Source: DASQFQ01 sp963722815
Lineage (GTDB): Bacteria; Actinomycetota; Thermoleophilia; Solirubrobacterales; Solirubrobacteraceae
Assembly (NCBI GenBank): GCA_963722815.1
Contig: CAVROM010000003.1
Span: 558,001 to 622,000, forward strand
Direction of reading: 5' to 3'
Length of the DNA stretch: 64,000 nucleotides
The position numbers were made by a program, and so were the translations under genes. Shown in pieces: positions 17,768 through 28,063 of the stretch. Positions within the stretch are counted from its first letter, which is position 1. Every line of letters begins with the position of its first letter. The notes under the pieces were generated by a model. That model ran no database searches and was not told the origin of the DNA. It saw only the letters and a program-made list of their open reading frames with translations.

Positions 17768-19013
17768 GCGTACAGTCTTTTCGGTGCGGAGGACGCTTGG
17801 CCTTCCGATCGCGCTGGTGGCCGCGGTGGTGGTGGCAGAAGTAGCTGTGCTGCTCCTCCGGCCGCGCGATCTGGGGCCCGAGCCCGTCCCTGTGGAGGCG
17901 CGAGCCTATTTCAGCTCCGCGCAGCTTGAAAGGGCGCACGACTTCCGTACAGGACAGCTCTGGCTCTTCGGCGCGTCGCTCCTGATCGAGGCCGGTGTGC
18001 TGGTGCTGCTGGTGCGCAAGGCGCCCCCGCGGCTGCGCGGGGCCGGCGCCCGCCATCCGGTGCTGGCCGGGGCCGCCGTGACGGCCGCGATCTCCGTCGC
18101 GCTGGGCCTCGCGACGCTCCCGGTGAGCGCCGTCGCGCGCGAGCGGGCCAAGGACGTCGGGCTGGTGACCCAGTCGTGGCTGGGCTGGGCGGGGGACGTC
18201 GCGAAGTCGCAGGCCATCGGCGCGGTCCTGTGGGGCGCCGGCGGGGCGCTGCTGATCGTCGGGATGCGGCGCTTCGGGCGCCGCTGGTGGATCCCGGGCA
18301 CGGTCGTGGTCGTCGTGTTCGGCGTGGGGATCACCTACGCCTCGCCGATCGTGCTCGACCCGCTGTTCAACAAGTTCACGGTGCTCGCGCAGGGCCGCAC
18401 GCGCTCGGACGTGCTCGAGCTGGCCCAGCGGGCGAAGGTCGACGTGGGTCAGGTCTACGAGGTCGACGCCTCGCGCCGGACGACCGCCTCCAACGCCTAC
18501 GTGACGGGGATCGGCCACAGCAAGCGGGTGGTGATCTACGACAACCTGCTGAAGGACTTCACGCCGGGCGAGGTGCGGTTCGTCGTCGCCCACGAGCTCG
18601 GCCACGTGCGCCACCGCGACGTGCCGCGCGGGCTGCTCTATCTCGCGCTGATCGCCCCGTTCGGGATGTTCGCGGTCGCCCGCCTCGGCGAGCGGCTGGC
18701 CGGCGACGAGGACCCCGGCAGCCCGGCCGCGCTGCCGGCGATGCTGCTCGCGATCGCGCTGATCGCGCCCGCCATCACCGTGATCTCGAACCAGCTCTCA
18801 CGCCAGGTCGAGCGCAGCGCCGACGCGTTCGCGCTCGAGGCGACCCACGAGCCGCAGCAGCAGATCGACTTCCAGCGCCGGATCGCGATCAAGAACGTCT
18901 CCGACCCCGACCCGCCGGGGTGGGTGTCGTTCCTGCTCGGCACCCACCCGACGACGATGCAGCGGATCGGTCAGGCCGAGGCGGCCGCCAGGGCGTCTTC
19001 GCGCGACGGGTAG
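17766..19013 (+). CDS. M48 family (Ste24/HtpX-like) membrane metalloprotease
   Basis: About 415 residues. Several transmembrane helices precede and follow the zinc site: VVAHELGHVRHRD carries the HExxH motif, and the third ligand is in ERSADAFALE. The order fits the Ste24/CAAX prenyl protease type, with N-terminal helices near 10-30 and 65-85. The start is uncertain: ATG 17766 overlaps the divergent gene start in the sequence catg; GTG 17784 is also possible. Its 3' end overlaps the STAS gene on the other strand by 43 bases. Confidence 0.9.
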   Translation: MRTVFSVRRTLGLPIALVAAVVVAEVAVLLLRPRDLGPEPVPVEARAYFSSAQLERAHDFRTGQLWLFGASLLIEAGVLVLLVRKAPPRLRGAGARHPVLAGAAVTAAISVALGLATLPVSAVARERAKDVGLVTQSWLGWAGDVAKSQAIGAVLWGAGGALLIVGMRRFGRRWWIPGTVVVVVFGVGITYASPIVLDPLFNKFTVLAQGRTRSDVLELAQRAKVDVGQVYEVDASRRTTASNAYVTGIGHSKRVVIYDNLLKDFTPGEVRFVVAHELGHVRHRDVPRGLLYLALIAPFGMFAVARLGERLAGDEDPGSPAALPAMLLAIALIAPAITVISNQLSRQVERSADAFALEATHEPQQQIDFQRRIAIKNVSDPDPPGWVSFLLGTHPTTMQRIGQAEAAARASSRDG

Positions 19014-19339
19014 ACGCGGAAGCGCCCGGTCAGGTTCGTGATCTCCAGCAGGCGCCGGACGGGGCCGTCGAGCGCGACGACCAGCATCCGCTTGCCCGCC
19101 GCCTCGGCCTCGGTCGAGGCGTGCATGATCGCCCCGAGCGCCGTCGAGTCGATGAAGTCGACCTCGGCGAGGTCGAGCACCACGCAGGGCTCGGCGCTCT
19201 GGGTCGCCATCGAGAGGACGGTCGCCAGCCGCGGCGCCGCCGCCAGGTCCAGCTCGCCCGCTGCCATCACGAGCAGCGCACCCTCCACGGGGTCGTGCTC
19301 GACGCTGTAGTTGGGCTCGTCAGGAGGGGTCGTGTCCAT
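18971..19339 (-). CDS. STAS-domain anti-sigma factor antagonist
   Basis: A 122-residue single STAS domain of the SpoIIAA/RsbV type. The conserved phosphorylatable Ser lies in DLAEVDFIDSTALGAIMHA. Such proteins release sigma factors by binding an anti-sigma kinase when unphosphorylated. ATG 19339 is preferred over 19351 because gaggag precedes it. It overlaps the DUF3467 gene by 20 bases on the same strand, so the two are likely cotranscribed. No anti-sigma kinase is nearby. Confidence 0.9.
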   Translation of the reverse strand: MDTTPPDEPNYSVEHDPVEGALLVMAAGELDLAAAPRLATVLSMATQSAEPCVVLDLAEVDFIDSTALGAIMHASTEAEAAGKRMLVVALDGPVRRLLEITNLTGRFRVYPSREDALAAASA

Positions 19340-19631
19340 GCCTCTCCTCATCGATCTCGGGCAAGCTCTTGATGCCCTCGCGGGTTCTCCACTTGCCGTA
19401 GTTGTCTTCCAGCGCGTCGATCAGCTCGCGCATGAGGCGTGGGGAGAGGTTGACCCGCGTGACGACCACGCCGGGGACCTCCTGCTCCTCGACCTCATGG
19501 TCGACGCGGGCGAACGTGATGCTGAACTCGTAATCGGAATGCGAGACGTTCGCGAAATTCGCGTAGTGCCCGGCCATGATCTCCGGGGTCGTCTGCAGGT
19601 TGATGTGGCGCTCCTGGTCCTCGTCAGCCAT
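19320..19631 (-). CDS. DUF3467 family protein
   Basis: A 103-residue protein matching the DUF3467 pattern: INLQTTPEIMAGHYANFANV, SDYEFSITFARVDHE, GVVVTRVNLSPRLMRELIDALEDN. The family is widespread and of unknown function. It is divergent from rlmH with 20 bases between starts and upstream of the STAS gene on its own strand. Confidence 0.88.
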   Translation of the reverse strand: MADEDQERHINLQTTPEIMAGHYANFANVSHSDYEFSITFARVDHEVEEQEVPGVVVTRVNLSPRLMRELIDALEDNYGKWRTREGIKSLPEIDEERHGHDPS

Positions 19632-19651
19632 GTGACGCCTAGTATCGCCTA

Positions 19652-20059
19652 GTGCGGCTCATCGTGCTTGCGGTCGGGCGGCTGCGCCCGCCCTTCACCG
19701 ACGACGTCGACCATTACGAGAAGCTGCTGCGCCGCCAGGCGCGGGTGGAGATCGTCGAGGTTCGCGAGGACGAGGCGCTGGAGCGCCGGATCCCCGAGCG
19801 GGCCTACGTCGTGCTGCTCGACGCGGGCGGCCGCGAGCTGTCCTCGGAGGCGTTCGCCGCGTTTCTGGAGCAGCGGCGGCAGGCGGGGCTCGACGTGGTC
19901 TTCGTGCTGGGCGGCCCGTTCGGGACCGATCTGGAACGCCACGACGCGAAGCTCTCGCTCGGCCCGATGACGCTGCCGCACCAGCTGGCGCGCGTGGTGC
20001 TGCTCGAGCAGCTGTTCCGGGCCCACAAGATCCTGGCGGGCGAGCCGTACCACCACTGA
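19652..20059 (+). CDS. rlmH: 23S rRNA (pseudouridine1915-N3)-methyltransferase
   Basis: SPOUT-class methyltransferase that modifies pseudouridine 1915 of 23S rRNA. The protein has 135 residues, slightly short of the usual 155-160. Knot-region motifs are present: YVVLLDAGGRELSSEAFAAF, VFVLGGPFGTD, LSLGPMTLPHQLARVVLLEQLFRAHKILAGEPYHH. GTG 19652 lies 6 bases after a TAGTAT box (19640-19645) and has no Shine-Dalgarno, so the mRNA is probably leaderless. Confidence 0.95.
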   Translation: MRLIVLAVGRLRPPFTDDVDHYEKLLRRQARVEIVEVREDEALERRIPERAYVVLLDAGGRELSSEAFAAFLEQRRQAGLDVVFVLGGPFGTDLERHDAKLSLGPMTLPHQLARVVLLEQLFRAHKILAGEPYHH

Positions 20060-20061
20060 AA

Positions 20062-20257
20062 GTCAACGGCGGCTGGGTAGGGAGCGAGGGGTGAGCCGCC
20101 ATTTCGTTCCTCTCAACCGCGCGCGAGCGCTCAAGGGAACGAAACGCCGCCTACAGGGCACCTTTCGTTCCTCTCGACCGCGCGGGAGCCCGGAAAGGAA
20201 CGTTTTGCCGCTCCGGCCGGTCCCTCACGTTCCCTACCCAGCGCACTTGCCGTTGAC
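20062..20257. repeat. Structured non-coding element: inverted outer arms around two tandem hairpins
   Basis: Between rlmH and argS. Outer arms 20062-20070 and 20249-20257 (9 of 9) and 20072-20083 and 20231-20242 (12 of 12) pair. Inside, two similar units about 61 bases apart each start tttcgttcctctc (20102 and 20163) and pair with ggaacg about 20 bases on (20136-20144; 20197-20202). A third ttcc/acgttcc piece is at 20228-20235. The left arm recurs at 15286-15307. No coding potential is seen. Confidence 0.6.
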
Positions 20258-20278
20258 CTTGTCATCCTGAGCAGCCAC

Positions 20279-21889
20279 ATGGGTCCGCTCGAAGAGCTCC
20301 GCACCGCCGTCGAGGCCGCCGCCGCCGCGCTGCGCAACGGCACCCCGTCGACCACCGTGCGCCCCACCCTCGAGCGCCCGAAGAAGCAGGGCTTCGGCGA
20401 CTACTCGACCAACGCGGCGATGCTGCTGGCGCCCGCGCTCGGCGCGCCGCCGCGCGAGATCGCCGAGCGGCTGGCCGGGGAGCTGTCCGGGCGGCTGGGG
20501 GAGCGGGTGGAGCGCGTGGAGGTGGCCGGGCCGGGCTTCCTCAACGTCTTCCTGGCGCAAGACTGGTTCGTCGGCGCGCTGGAAGCGCTGCTGGAGGCCG
20601 GGGACGCGTTCGGCGCCGGGTCGCCTGCGCAGCCCGAGAAGGTGGTGCTCGAGTTCGTCTCCGCCAACCCGACCGGCCCGCTGACCGCCGCCAGCGGCCG
20701 CCACGCCGCGTTCGGCGACGCGCTGGCCCGGATCCTCGAGCAGGCGGGCCACACCGTTTCGCGCGAGTACTACTTCAACGACGCCGGCTCCCAGATCGAT
20801 CGCCTCGGCGAGTCGATCCGCGCCCGCGCCCGCGGCGAGGCGCTGCCGGAGGACGGCTATGAGGGCGACTACGTGGTCGAGCTGGCGCGGCAGATCCCCG
20901 GCGCGGCGGACGAGGACGTCCGCGTCCTGGCCACCAAGGGCGTCGAGGCGATCATGACCGGCATCCGGGCCACGCTCGATGCCTACCGGGTCCACTTCGA
21001 CTCCTGGTTCCTCGAGCGGACCCTCCACGACGGCTCGCCCAGCGCCGTGGAGCGCGCGATCGCGCTGCTCGAGGAGCGGGGCCACACGTACCGCTCCGAG
21101 GGCGCGCTGTGGCTGCGGACGACGCAGTTCGGCGACGACAAGGACCGCGTGCTGATCCGCTCCAGCGGCGAGACGACCTACTTCGCCAACGACGTCGCCT
21201 ACCACGAGAACAAGCTCGAGCGCGGCTATGACCGCATGATCAACCTGCTCGGCTCCGACCACCACGGCTACATCGCGCGCATGAAGGCGTCGATGGCCGC
21301 GCTGGGCATCGACCCGGACCGGCTCGAGATCCCGATCCTCCAGTTCGTGCACATCGTCGAGGGCGCGCGCCGCGCCTCGATGTCCAAGCGCCGCGGTGAC
21401 TTCGTGACGCTCGACGACCTGATCGCGGAGATCGGCGTCGACGCCACGCGCTTCTACATGCTCAGCCGCTCGCACGACTCGACCGTCGACCTCGACGTCG
21501 AGCTGGCCAAGTCGCAGGAGAAGGACAACCCGGTCTACTACGTGCAGTACCACCACGCGCGCTGCGCCTCGATCCTGCGCCAGGTGGGGGATCCAGGCGC
21601 CCCGTGGACCGGCGTCGAGCTGCACCCGTCCGAACGCGAGCTGATCAAGAAGCTGCTGGCCTTCCCCGGCGAGGTCGCCGAGGCGGCCGAGCGGCGCGCG
21701 CCGCACCGCGTGGCCGCCTACTCGCTCGAGCTCGCGCAGGCGTTCGCGGCGTTCTACCGCGACTGCCCGGTGCGCGACGCCGGCTCCGACGCCCTGCGCT
21801 CGCTGCGGCTCGGCGAGGTGCGCGCGACCAAGGCGGTCATCGCCCGGTCGCTGGGTCTCCTGGGGGTGGAGGCGCCGGACTCGATGTGA
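20279..21889 (+). CDS. argS: Arginyl-tRNA synthetase
   Basis: Charges tRNA-Arg. A class I synthetase of 536 residues, near the family minimum. The N-terminal additional domain includes KKQGFGDYSTNAAM; the HIGH-like signature is SANPTGPLTAASGRHAAFGD; the class I region GSDHHGYIARM and the KMSKS-like ASMSKRRGD follow; the C-terminal anticodon-binding helices include NPVYYVQYHHARCASI. ATG 20279 lies 10 bases after a CATCCT box. The last 53 bases overlap the convergent FGGY kinase gene. Confidence 0.97.
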   Translation: MGPLEELRTAVEAAAAALRNGTPSTTVRPTLERPKKQGFGDYSTNAAMLLAPALGAPPREIAERLAGELSGRLGERVERVEVAGPGFLNVFLAQDWFVGALEALLEAGDAFGAGSPAQPEKVVLEFVSANPTGPLTAASGRHAAFGDALARILEQAGHTVSREYYFNDAGSQIDRLGESIRARARGEALPEDGYEGDYVVELARQIPGAADEDVRVLATKGVEAIMTGIRATLDAYRVHFDSWFLERTLHDGSPSAVERAIALLEERGHTYRSEGALWLRTTQFGDDKDRVLIRSSGETTYFANDVAYHENKLERGYDRMINLLGSDHHGYIARMKASMAALGIDPDRLEIPILQFVHIVEGARRASMSKRRGDFVTLDDLIAEIGVDATRFYMLSRSHDSTVDLDVELAKSQEKDNPVYYVQYHHARCASILRQVGDPGAPWTGVELHPSERELIKKLLAFPGEVAEAAERRAPHRVAAYSLELAQAFAAFYRDCPVRDAGSDALRSLRLGEVRATKAVIARSLGLLGVEAPDSM

Positions 21890-23273
21890 GCGCCCGCTCG
21901 TAGAGCGCCTGCTGGCGCTCGAGCGCGGCGCGGTAGGTCTCCGTCGCCTCGGCATCCGGTTCGAAGGTCTCGCCCACGGGCGCCTCGCCGGGCTGCTCGC
22001 CGAGCGCCTCCAGCGCCATCACGGCGGCGCCGCGGCTCGAGCCCTCGGCAACGCCGGAGTGCGCCACCGGCCGCCCGAGCGCGTCGGCGACGATCTGCGT
22101 CCACGCGGGGGAGTTCGCCAGCCCGCCGCCGGTGGCGACGATGGTGTGGTCGCCTGGCAGGTCGGCGTCGAGCAGCGCGAAGCGCAGCGCGACCGCCTCG
22201 AGCCCGGCGCGCAGGAGGTGCAGTGGCGTGGTGGCGGCCGTGAGGCCCTCGATGGCAGCGCCCGCGCGGTCGCTCCAGCCCGGGCCGCGCTCGCCGGAGA
22301 GCAGCGGCAGCATCGTCAGCCCGTGGCCGTCGGGCGCCATCTTCGCGATCTCCCGCTCGGCCTCCTCCGGCTCCGGCAGCTGCGTGAGCTGCCGCAACCA
22401 GGCGACGACGCTGCCGCCGTCGGAGAGGCTGCCGCCCAGCAGCGGCCGCTCCGCGTCGGCGCGGTAGCACCACAGCGAGGGCGGCGGCTCGGGCGGGTCG
22501 GCGCGGTCGAGCACGCGCAGGGCGCCGCTGGTGCCGATCATCAGCGCAGCGCGGTCCTTCGTCACGCAGCCGGCGCCGACGTTCGAGGTCGCGCCGTCGC
22601 CCCAGGCCGGGAACCACGGGACGTTCGCGAGCGCCGGCCAGCGCTCGGCCCAGTCGCCGGTCAGCCCCTCGCGCGGCGAGTCGTCGATCGCCGGCAGCTT
22701 GTCCTCCACGCCCAGCTCGGCGGCCAGTTCGGCGTCCCACTCGCACGCGTGCTGGTCGAACAGGCCGGTGCCGGAGGCCATCGAGACGCTGACCGCGGCG
22801 TCGCCGAGCAGCCGGCGGTGCACGTACTCCCCGGGGGAGACCCAGACGGCCACCTGGGCGAACGTGTCGGGCTGGGAGTCGCGCAGCCAGGCGAGCTTGG
22901 CCGGCCAGTAGCTCGAGTGCAGGCGGCAGCCGGTGCGGGCGTGGATCGCCTGCTCGTCGAGGCGCTCGCGCAGCTCGGCGGCGTGGGGCGCCGAGCGCGC
23001 GTCGGCCCACGAGTAGACCGGGGTGATCGGCCGCCCGCGGTCGTCGAGGCCGAGCAGGCAGTGCCAGAAGGTCGACGTCGCCACCGCGGTGACGTCGCGG
23101 CCGTCGGCGGCGGCGCGGTCGAGCACGCGGGCGACCCGGCCCAGCAGCGGGTCGGCCTCGAGCTCCCCGGTCCCGGCCTGCTCGATCCGCGCCGTCTCCC
23201 CGAGCGACGAGCCGTCGCGCTCCCACAGCGACGAGCGCAGCGACGACGAGCCGACGTCGAGGACGACGATCAC
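21837..23273 (-). CDS. FGGY carbohydrate kinase (gluconokinase-like)
   Basis: A 478-residue sugar kinase starting at GTG 23273 in a GTGA overlap with ccdA. ATPase-fold motifs: VLDVGSSSLRSSLWERDG (phosphate 1), ATSTFWHCLLGLD, SMASGTGLFDQ, GDGATSNVGAGC, IGTSGALRV (phosphate 2) and ATGGGLANSPAWTQI (adenosine). These features best fit the gluconokinase/xylulokinase branch; the substrate is not certain. The location after cytochrome c maturation genes looks like chance. Its 3' end overlaps argS on the opposite strand. Confidence 0.85.
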   Translation of the reverse strand: MIVVLDVGSSSLRSSLWERDGSSLGETARIEQAGTGELEADPLLGRVARVLDRAAADGRDVTAVATSTFWHCLLGLDDRGRPITPVYSWADARSAPHAAELRERLDEQAIHARTGCRLHSSYWPAKLAWLRDSQPDTFAQVAVWVSPGEYVHRRLLGDAAVSVSMASGTGLFDQHACEWDAELAAELGVEDKLPAIDDSPREGLTGDWAERWPALANVPWFPAWGDGATSNVGAGCVTKDRAALMIGTSGALRVLDRADPPEPPPSLWCYRADAERPLLGGSLSDGGSVVAWLRQLTQLPEPEEAEREIAKMAPDGHGLTMLPLLSGERGPGWSDRAGAAIEGLTAATTPLHLLRAGLEAVALRFALLDADLPGDHTIVATGGGLANSPAWTQIVADALGRPVAHSGVAEGSSRGAAVMALEALGEQPGEAPVGETFEPDAEATETYRAALERQQALYERALTSSPAPPPPGDPATGR

Positions 23274-24010
23274 AGGTCTTTGAACACGTTCAGGCCGATC
23301 GAGTCCAGCGCCTGCTGGGCCTCGATGTTCAGGCGGGTCAGCTCCCCGGTCAGCAGCAGCACGCCCATCACGATCAGCACGATGCCGGAGAGCGCGGTCA
23401 CGATCGTCCAGCGGTCGCGCAGCCAGCGGAACGTCGTGGTGGCGCGGTTGAACGCCACGGCGGTCAGCATGAACGGCACGGCGAGCCCGGCGGAGTAGAA
23501 CGCGAGCAGCAGCGCGCCCTGGGCCACGCTGTCCTTGACGCTGGCCGCCGTGAGGATGGCGCCGAGCGTCGGGCCGACGCACGGGGTCCACGCGACCGCG
23601 AACGCCGCGCCGGCCACCAGCGGGCCGCCCGAGCCGGCGCGCCCGATCAGCACGTCCGGGCGCCACTCGCGGTTCAGCCGCGGCACGAACGGCGTGATCA
23701 CGAACAGGAGGCCGAGCGCCACGATGATCGACCCGGCGACGAGGTCGAGCGTGTCGCGGTGGTCCTGCAGCGTCGAGCCGAGGCCGGTGGCGGTCATGCC
23801 CAGCGCGACGAAGACGACCGTGAACGAGAGGCAGAACGTGAACGCGGGGAGCAGGACGTTGGCGCGCTCGCCGCGCTGGAGCTCGGCCAGCGTGACGCCG
23901 GAGACGGCCGACAGGTAGCCGGGCACGAGCGGCAGCACGCAGGGGGAGATGAACGAGACGAAGCCGACCGCGAAGGCGGCGACGACGGTCGTGTCGACAC
24001 CGCCGCTCAT
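23270..24010 (-). CDS. ccdA: CcdA-type cytochrome c biogenesis thiol transporter
   Basis: A 246-residue membrane protein of the CcdA/DsbD-beta family that passes electrons across the membrane to reduce apocytochrome cysteines. The first redox Cys lies in FISPCVLPLVPGYL and the second in AFAVAWTPCVGPTLGAIL; six hydrophobic segments are visible. ATG 24010 overlaps the ccmH stop (ATGA). It follows the TlpA-like thioredoxin and CcmH genes, giving a complete thiol-reduction branch for heme attachment. Confidence 0.93.
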   Translation of the reverse strand: MSGGVDTTVVAAFAVGFVSFISPCVLPLVPGYLSAVSGVTLAELQRGERANVLLPAFTFCLSFTVVFVALGMTATGLGSTLQDHRDTLDLVAGSIIVALGLLFVITPFVPRLNREWRPDVLIGRAGSGGPLVAGAAFAVAWTPCVGPTLGAILTAASVKDSVAQGALLLAFYSAGLAVPFMLTAVAFNRATTTFRWLRDRWTIVTALSGIVLIVMGVLLLTGELTRLNIEAQQALDSIGLNVFKDL

Positions 24011-24447
24011 CGGCGGTCGTAAGCGGCGAGCTCGGCGTCGAGGCGGCGAGCGTCCTCGTCGGCCAGCGGCTCCCCGGCGGCGGGCTCGGGACTGGCCCCG
24101 CGGCGCCAGCGGCGCGCGGCGAAGGCGACCCCGCCGATCCCCAGCACCGCCAGCAGGATCGGGACGAGCCAGGCGGCGAGGTCGAAGCCGCTGGAGGGCG
24201 GATCCGCCAGCACCCCCGGCCCGTACTCGGCCACCAGCGCCGCCTTGACCTGCTTCTTGTCCTTGCCCAGCGCGATCTGGCGGCGGATGAAGGCGCGTTC
24301 CTGGTCGGCCACGGTGGAGGTGGAGACGTTGAGCGCGGTGTTGCATTCCACGCACATCACCTCGTCCTCGATGTCCGGCAGCGTCGCCCGCGGCGCGGCG
24401 CCCGTGGCGAACACGAGCAGCACCAGCGCAAGCAGGACGCGCTTCAC
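24007..24447 (-). CDS. ccmH: CcmH-type cytochrome c maturation protein
   Basis: A 146-residue protein beginning at GTG 24447 (GTGA overlap with the thioredoxin gene). It has a signal peptide (KRVLLALVLLVFATG), the redox motif EVMCVECNTALNVS (Cys-x2-Cys), RAFIRRQIALGKDKKQVKAALVAEYGPGVLA, and one transmembrane helix (LVPILLAVLGIGGVAFAAR). CcmH keeps apocytochrome CxxCH cysteines reduced for heme ligation by CcmF. The acidic C-terminal tail is short. Confidence 0.93.
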   Translation of the reverse strand: MKRVLLALVLLVFATGAAPRATLPDIEDEVMCVECNTALNVSTSTVADQERAFIRRQIALGKDKKQVKAALVAEYGPGVLADPPSSGFDLAAWLVPILLAVLGIGGVAFAARRWRRGASPEPAAGEPLADEDARRLDAELAAYDRR

Positions 24448-24989
24448 GCCTTCTCCCCCAGCAGCGGCGGCAGCGTGCGGTCCAGCCACGCCTGGTCGAC
24501 CGGCCCGCGGCGCTGGGCGGCGATCTTGCCGCGGCGGTCGATCACGAACGTCTCGGGGAAGGCGCGGGAGCCGTACTTGTCGGCGAACTGCCCGTCCCGG
24601 TCACGGAGGCTCGGGTACGTGAGCTTGAAGCGGCGGACGAACTTCAGCGCCGAGTCCGATAGGTCCTGGTAGTTGGCGCCCAGCACCGTCGCGTTCTTGC
24701 CGGTCAGCGACTGCTGCGTCTTCTCCAGCAGCGGCAGCTCCTCGGTGCACGGCTTGCACCACGAGGCCCAGAAGTTCAAGACGACGACCTTGCCCTTGTA
24801 GTCGGCGAGCGACGAGTCGCCCTGGCCGCCCAGGACCGGGAGCTGCCGGACCGGGGCCTCGACCCGCTGGCCCTTGGAGACGGCGGCGTCGATCGAGCGG
24901 TCGGCGCGCTTGGAGGCCACCCCGTACGCCAGCAGCCCGACCAGCAGGGCGGCGGCGAGGATCACGGCCCAGGAGGCCCGGAAGCGCAT
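24444..24989 (-). CDS. TlpA/ResA-like membrane-anchored thioredoxin (CcmG role)
   Basis: A 181-residue extracytoplasmic thioredoxin. An N-terminal anchor (ASWAVILAAALLVGLLAYGVA) precedes the TlpA/AhpC-like fold with FWASWCKPCTEELPLL (active site CKPC) and the cis-proline region AFPETFVIDRRGKI. ATG 24989 is preferred to an upstream in-frame start at 25046, which would lie inside the tRNA gene. A TACCCT box lies just upstream. It leads the ccmG-ccmH-ccdA minus-strand operon. Confidence 0.92.
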   Translation of the reverse strand: MRFRASWAVILAAALLVGLLAYGVASKRADRSIDAAVSKGQRVEAPVRQLPVLGGQGDSSLADYKGKVVVLNFWASWCKPCTEELPLLEKTQQSLTGKNATVLGANYQDLSDSALKFVRRFKLTYPSLRDRDGQFADKYGSRAFPETFVIDRRGKIAAQRRGPVDQAWLDRTLPPLLGEKA

Positions 24990-25014
24990 GCCCTCAAGGG
25001 TAGTGGCGGGCCGG

Positions 25015-25020
25015 TATCCT
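25015..25020 (+). promoter_or_regulatory. -10 box of the tRNA-Gly gene
   Basis: TATCCT lies 11 bases before the mature tRNA start. A weak -35 match (CTCAAG, about 24994-24999) lies about 15 bases upstream. The minus-strand thioredoxin start is 26 bases away, so the two promoters are back to back. Confidence 0.5.
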
Positions 25021-25031
25021 GGCGGCCCGTC

Positions 25032-25103
25032 GCGGGCGTTGTCCAATGGTTAAGACGCGGGCTTCCCAAGCCTGAAATGGGGGTTCGATTCCCCTCGCCC
25101 GCT
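25032..25103 (+). tRNA. tRNA-Gly (anticodon CCC)
   Basis: The acceptor stem gcgggcg pairs with cgcccgc. The anticodon stem cgggc/gcctg holds the loop ttcccaa with anticodon CCC. The T arm is ggggttcgattcccc. The discriminator base is T and CCA is not encoded. The total is 72 bases. The gene sits between the two divergent halves of the cytochrome c maturation set. Confidence 0.96.
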
Positions 25104-25140
25104 CTCGCGGCCGTCTGGAAGGGTGTACGGCGCGGGAGGA

Positions 25141-25353
25141 CTACCAGGCCTGGCTGGTGCCGCAGTGGGGACAGCCGACGGAGGTGGTGACCTCCGCCTT
25201 GAAGCTGTATCCGCACTGGCACCGGTACAGGGCCTGATCCTCCGGTGCCGGGGTGCGCTGGGCGCGGAGGCGCTCCGAGGCTCTGAGGTCCTCGGGGGCC
25301 GGGCGCGCGTCACCCCTGCGGGCGCGTCGGGAGATCTGTGTGGCGAGATGCAT
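25141..25353 (-). CDS. Small zinc-ribbon protein
   Basis: A 70-residue protein starting MHLATQISRRARRGDAR. The C-terminal half is a zinc ribbon with two Cys pairs: YRCQCGYSFKAE and VGCPHCGTSQ. The N-terminal half is basic and charged. No partner or function is evident; similar small ribbons occur in many actinobacteria. It lies between the tRNA and ccmE and is divergent from ccmE. Confidence 0.72.
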   Translation of the reverse strand: MHLATQISRRARRGDARPAPEDLRASERLRAQRTPAPEDQALYRCQCGYSFKAEVTTSVGCPHCGTSQAW

Positions 25354-25449
25354 TAGGACAGTCTTCGACAGAACTAACCCAGAACTTGCGTAAAGGTTTC
25401 TCGGACGATCTGGCCCGGACGCGGTCGCCCGCGTCGCCATAATGGAGCC

Positions 25450-25854
25450 GTGGACCCCGCCCGGAAGCGCAAGCTCCGTTTCGTGATCGCCCTGACCTGC
25501 GCTCTGCTGCTGGCTTCGGCGCTGATTTACACGAGCTTCTCGGCCTCTAGCGAGGCCCGCTCGCCGTCGCAGCTGGCGACCTCCGCGCAGGCTGGACAGG
25601 TGTACCAACTGACAGGAAAGGTCCAGCCGGGCTCGATCCAGAGCCACGGGACCACCCACACGTTCCGGGTCCGCGACCGCGAGGGGCACGGCAGCGTGCC
25701 CGTCACCTACACCGGCGCGCTGCCCGACCCGTTCCGCGACGGGCGCGAGATCATCGTCGACGTCCGCAAGCGCGGCGACACGTTCGTCGGGCAGCGCGAC
25801 TCGCTGGTGACCAAGTGCCCGTCGAAGTTCACGGCCGAGAAGAAGCACACCTGA
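25450..25854 (+). CDS. ccmE: CcmE-type heme chaperone with a Cys-x3-Phe motif
   Basis: A 134-residue heme chaperone from GTG 25450. A transmembrane anchor (LRFVIALTCALLLASALIYTSF) precedes the beta-barrel OB domain (VYQLTGKVQPGSI, HTFRVRDREG, VPVTYTGALPDPFRDGREIIVDV). In classic CcmE heme is held by His of HxxxY; here the corresponding site is LVTKCPSKF (Cys123, Phe127). A Cys-type CcmE (CxxxY) is known, but the Tyr is replaced by Phe. A CATAAT box (25438-25443) lies 6 bases before the start. ccmF follows 4 bases after the stop. Confidence 0.88.
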   Translation: MDPARKRKLRFVIALTCALLLASALIYTSFSASSEARSPSQLATSAQAGQVYQLTGKVQPGSIQSHGTTHTFRVRDREGHGSVPVTYTGALPDPFRDGREIIVDVRKRGDTFVGQRDSLVTKCPSKFTAEKKHT

Positions 25855-25858
25855 GCCG

Positions 25859-28042
<2,184 letters not shown>

Positions 28043-28063
28043 TACCCATCTAGCCTCCCCGGA

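Noticed and set aside
20102..20206. CRISPR array from the two similar 61-base units
   Set aside because: Only two units, each hairpin-forming and diverged, with no uniform spacer; no cas genes nearby.
24990..25046. Upstream extension of the TlpA-like thioredoxin to 25046
   Set aside because: It would run into the tRNA-Gly gene and adds no recognisable sequence; ATG 24989 has a -10 box and a proper membrane anchor.
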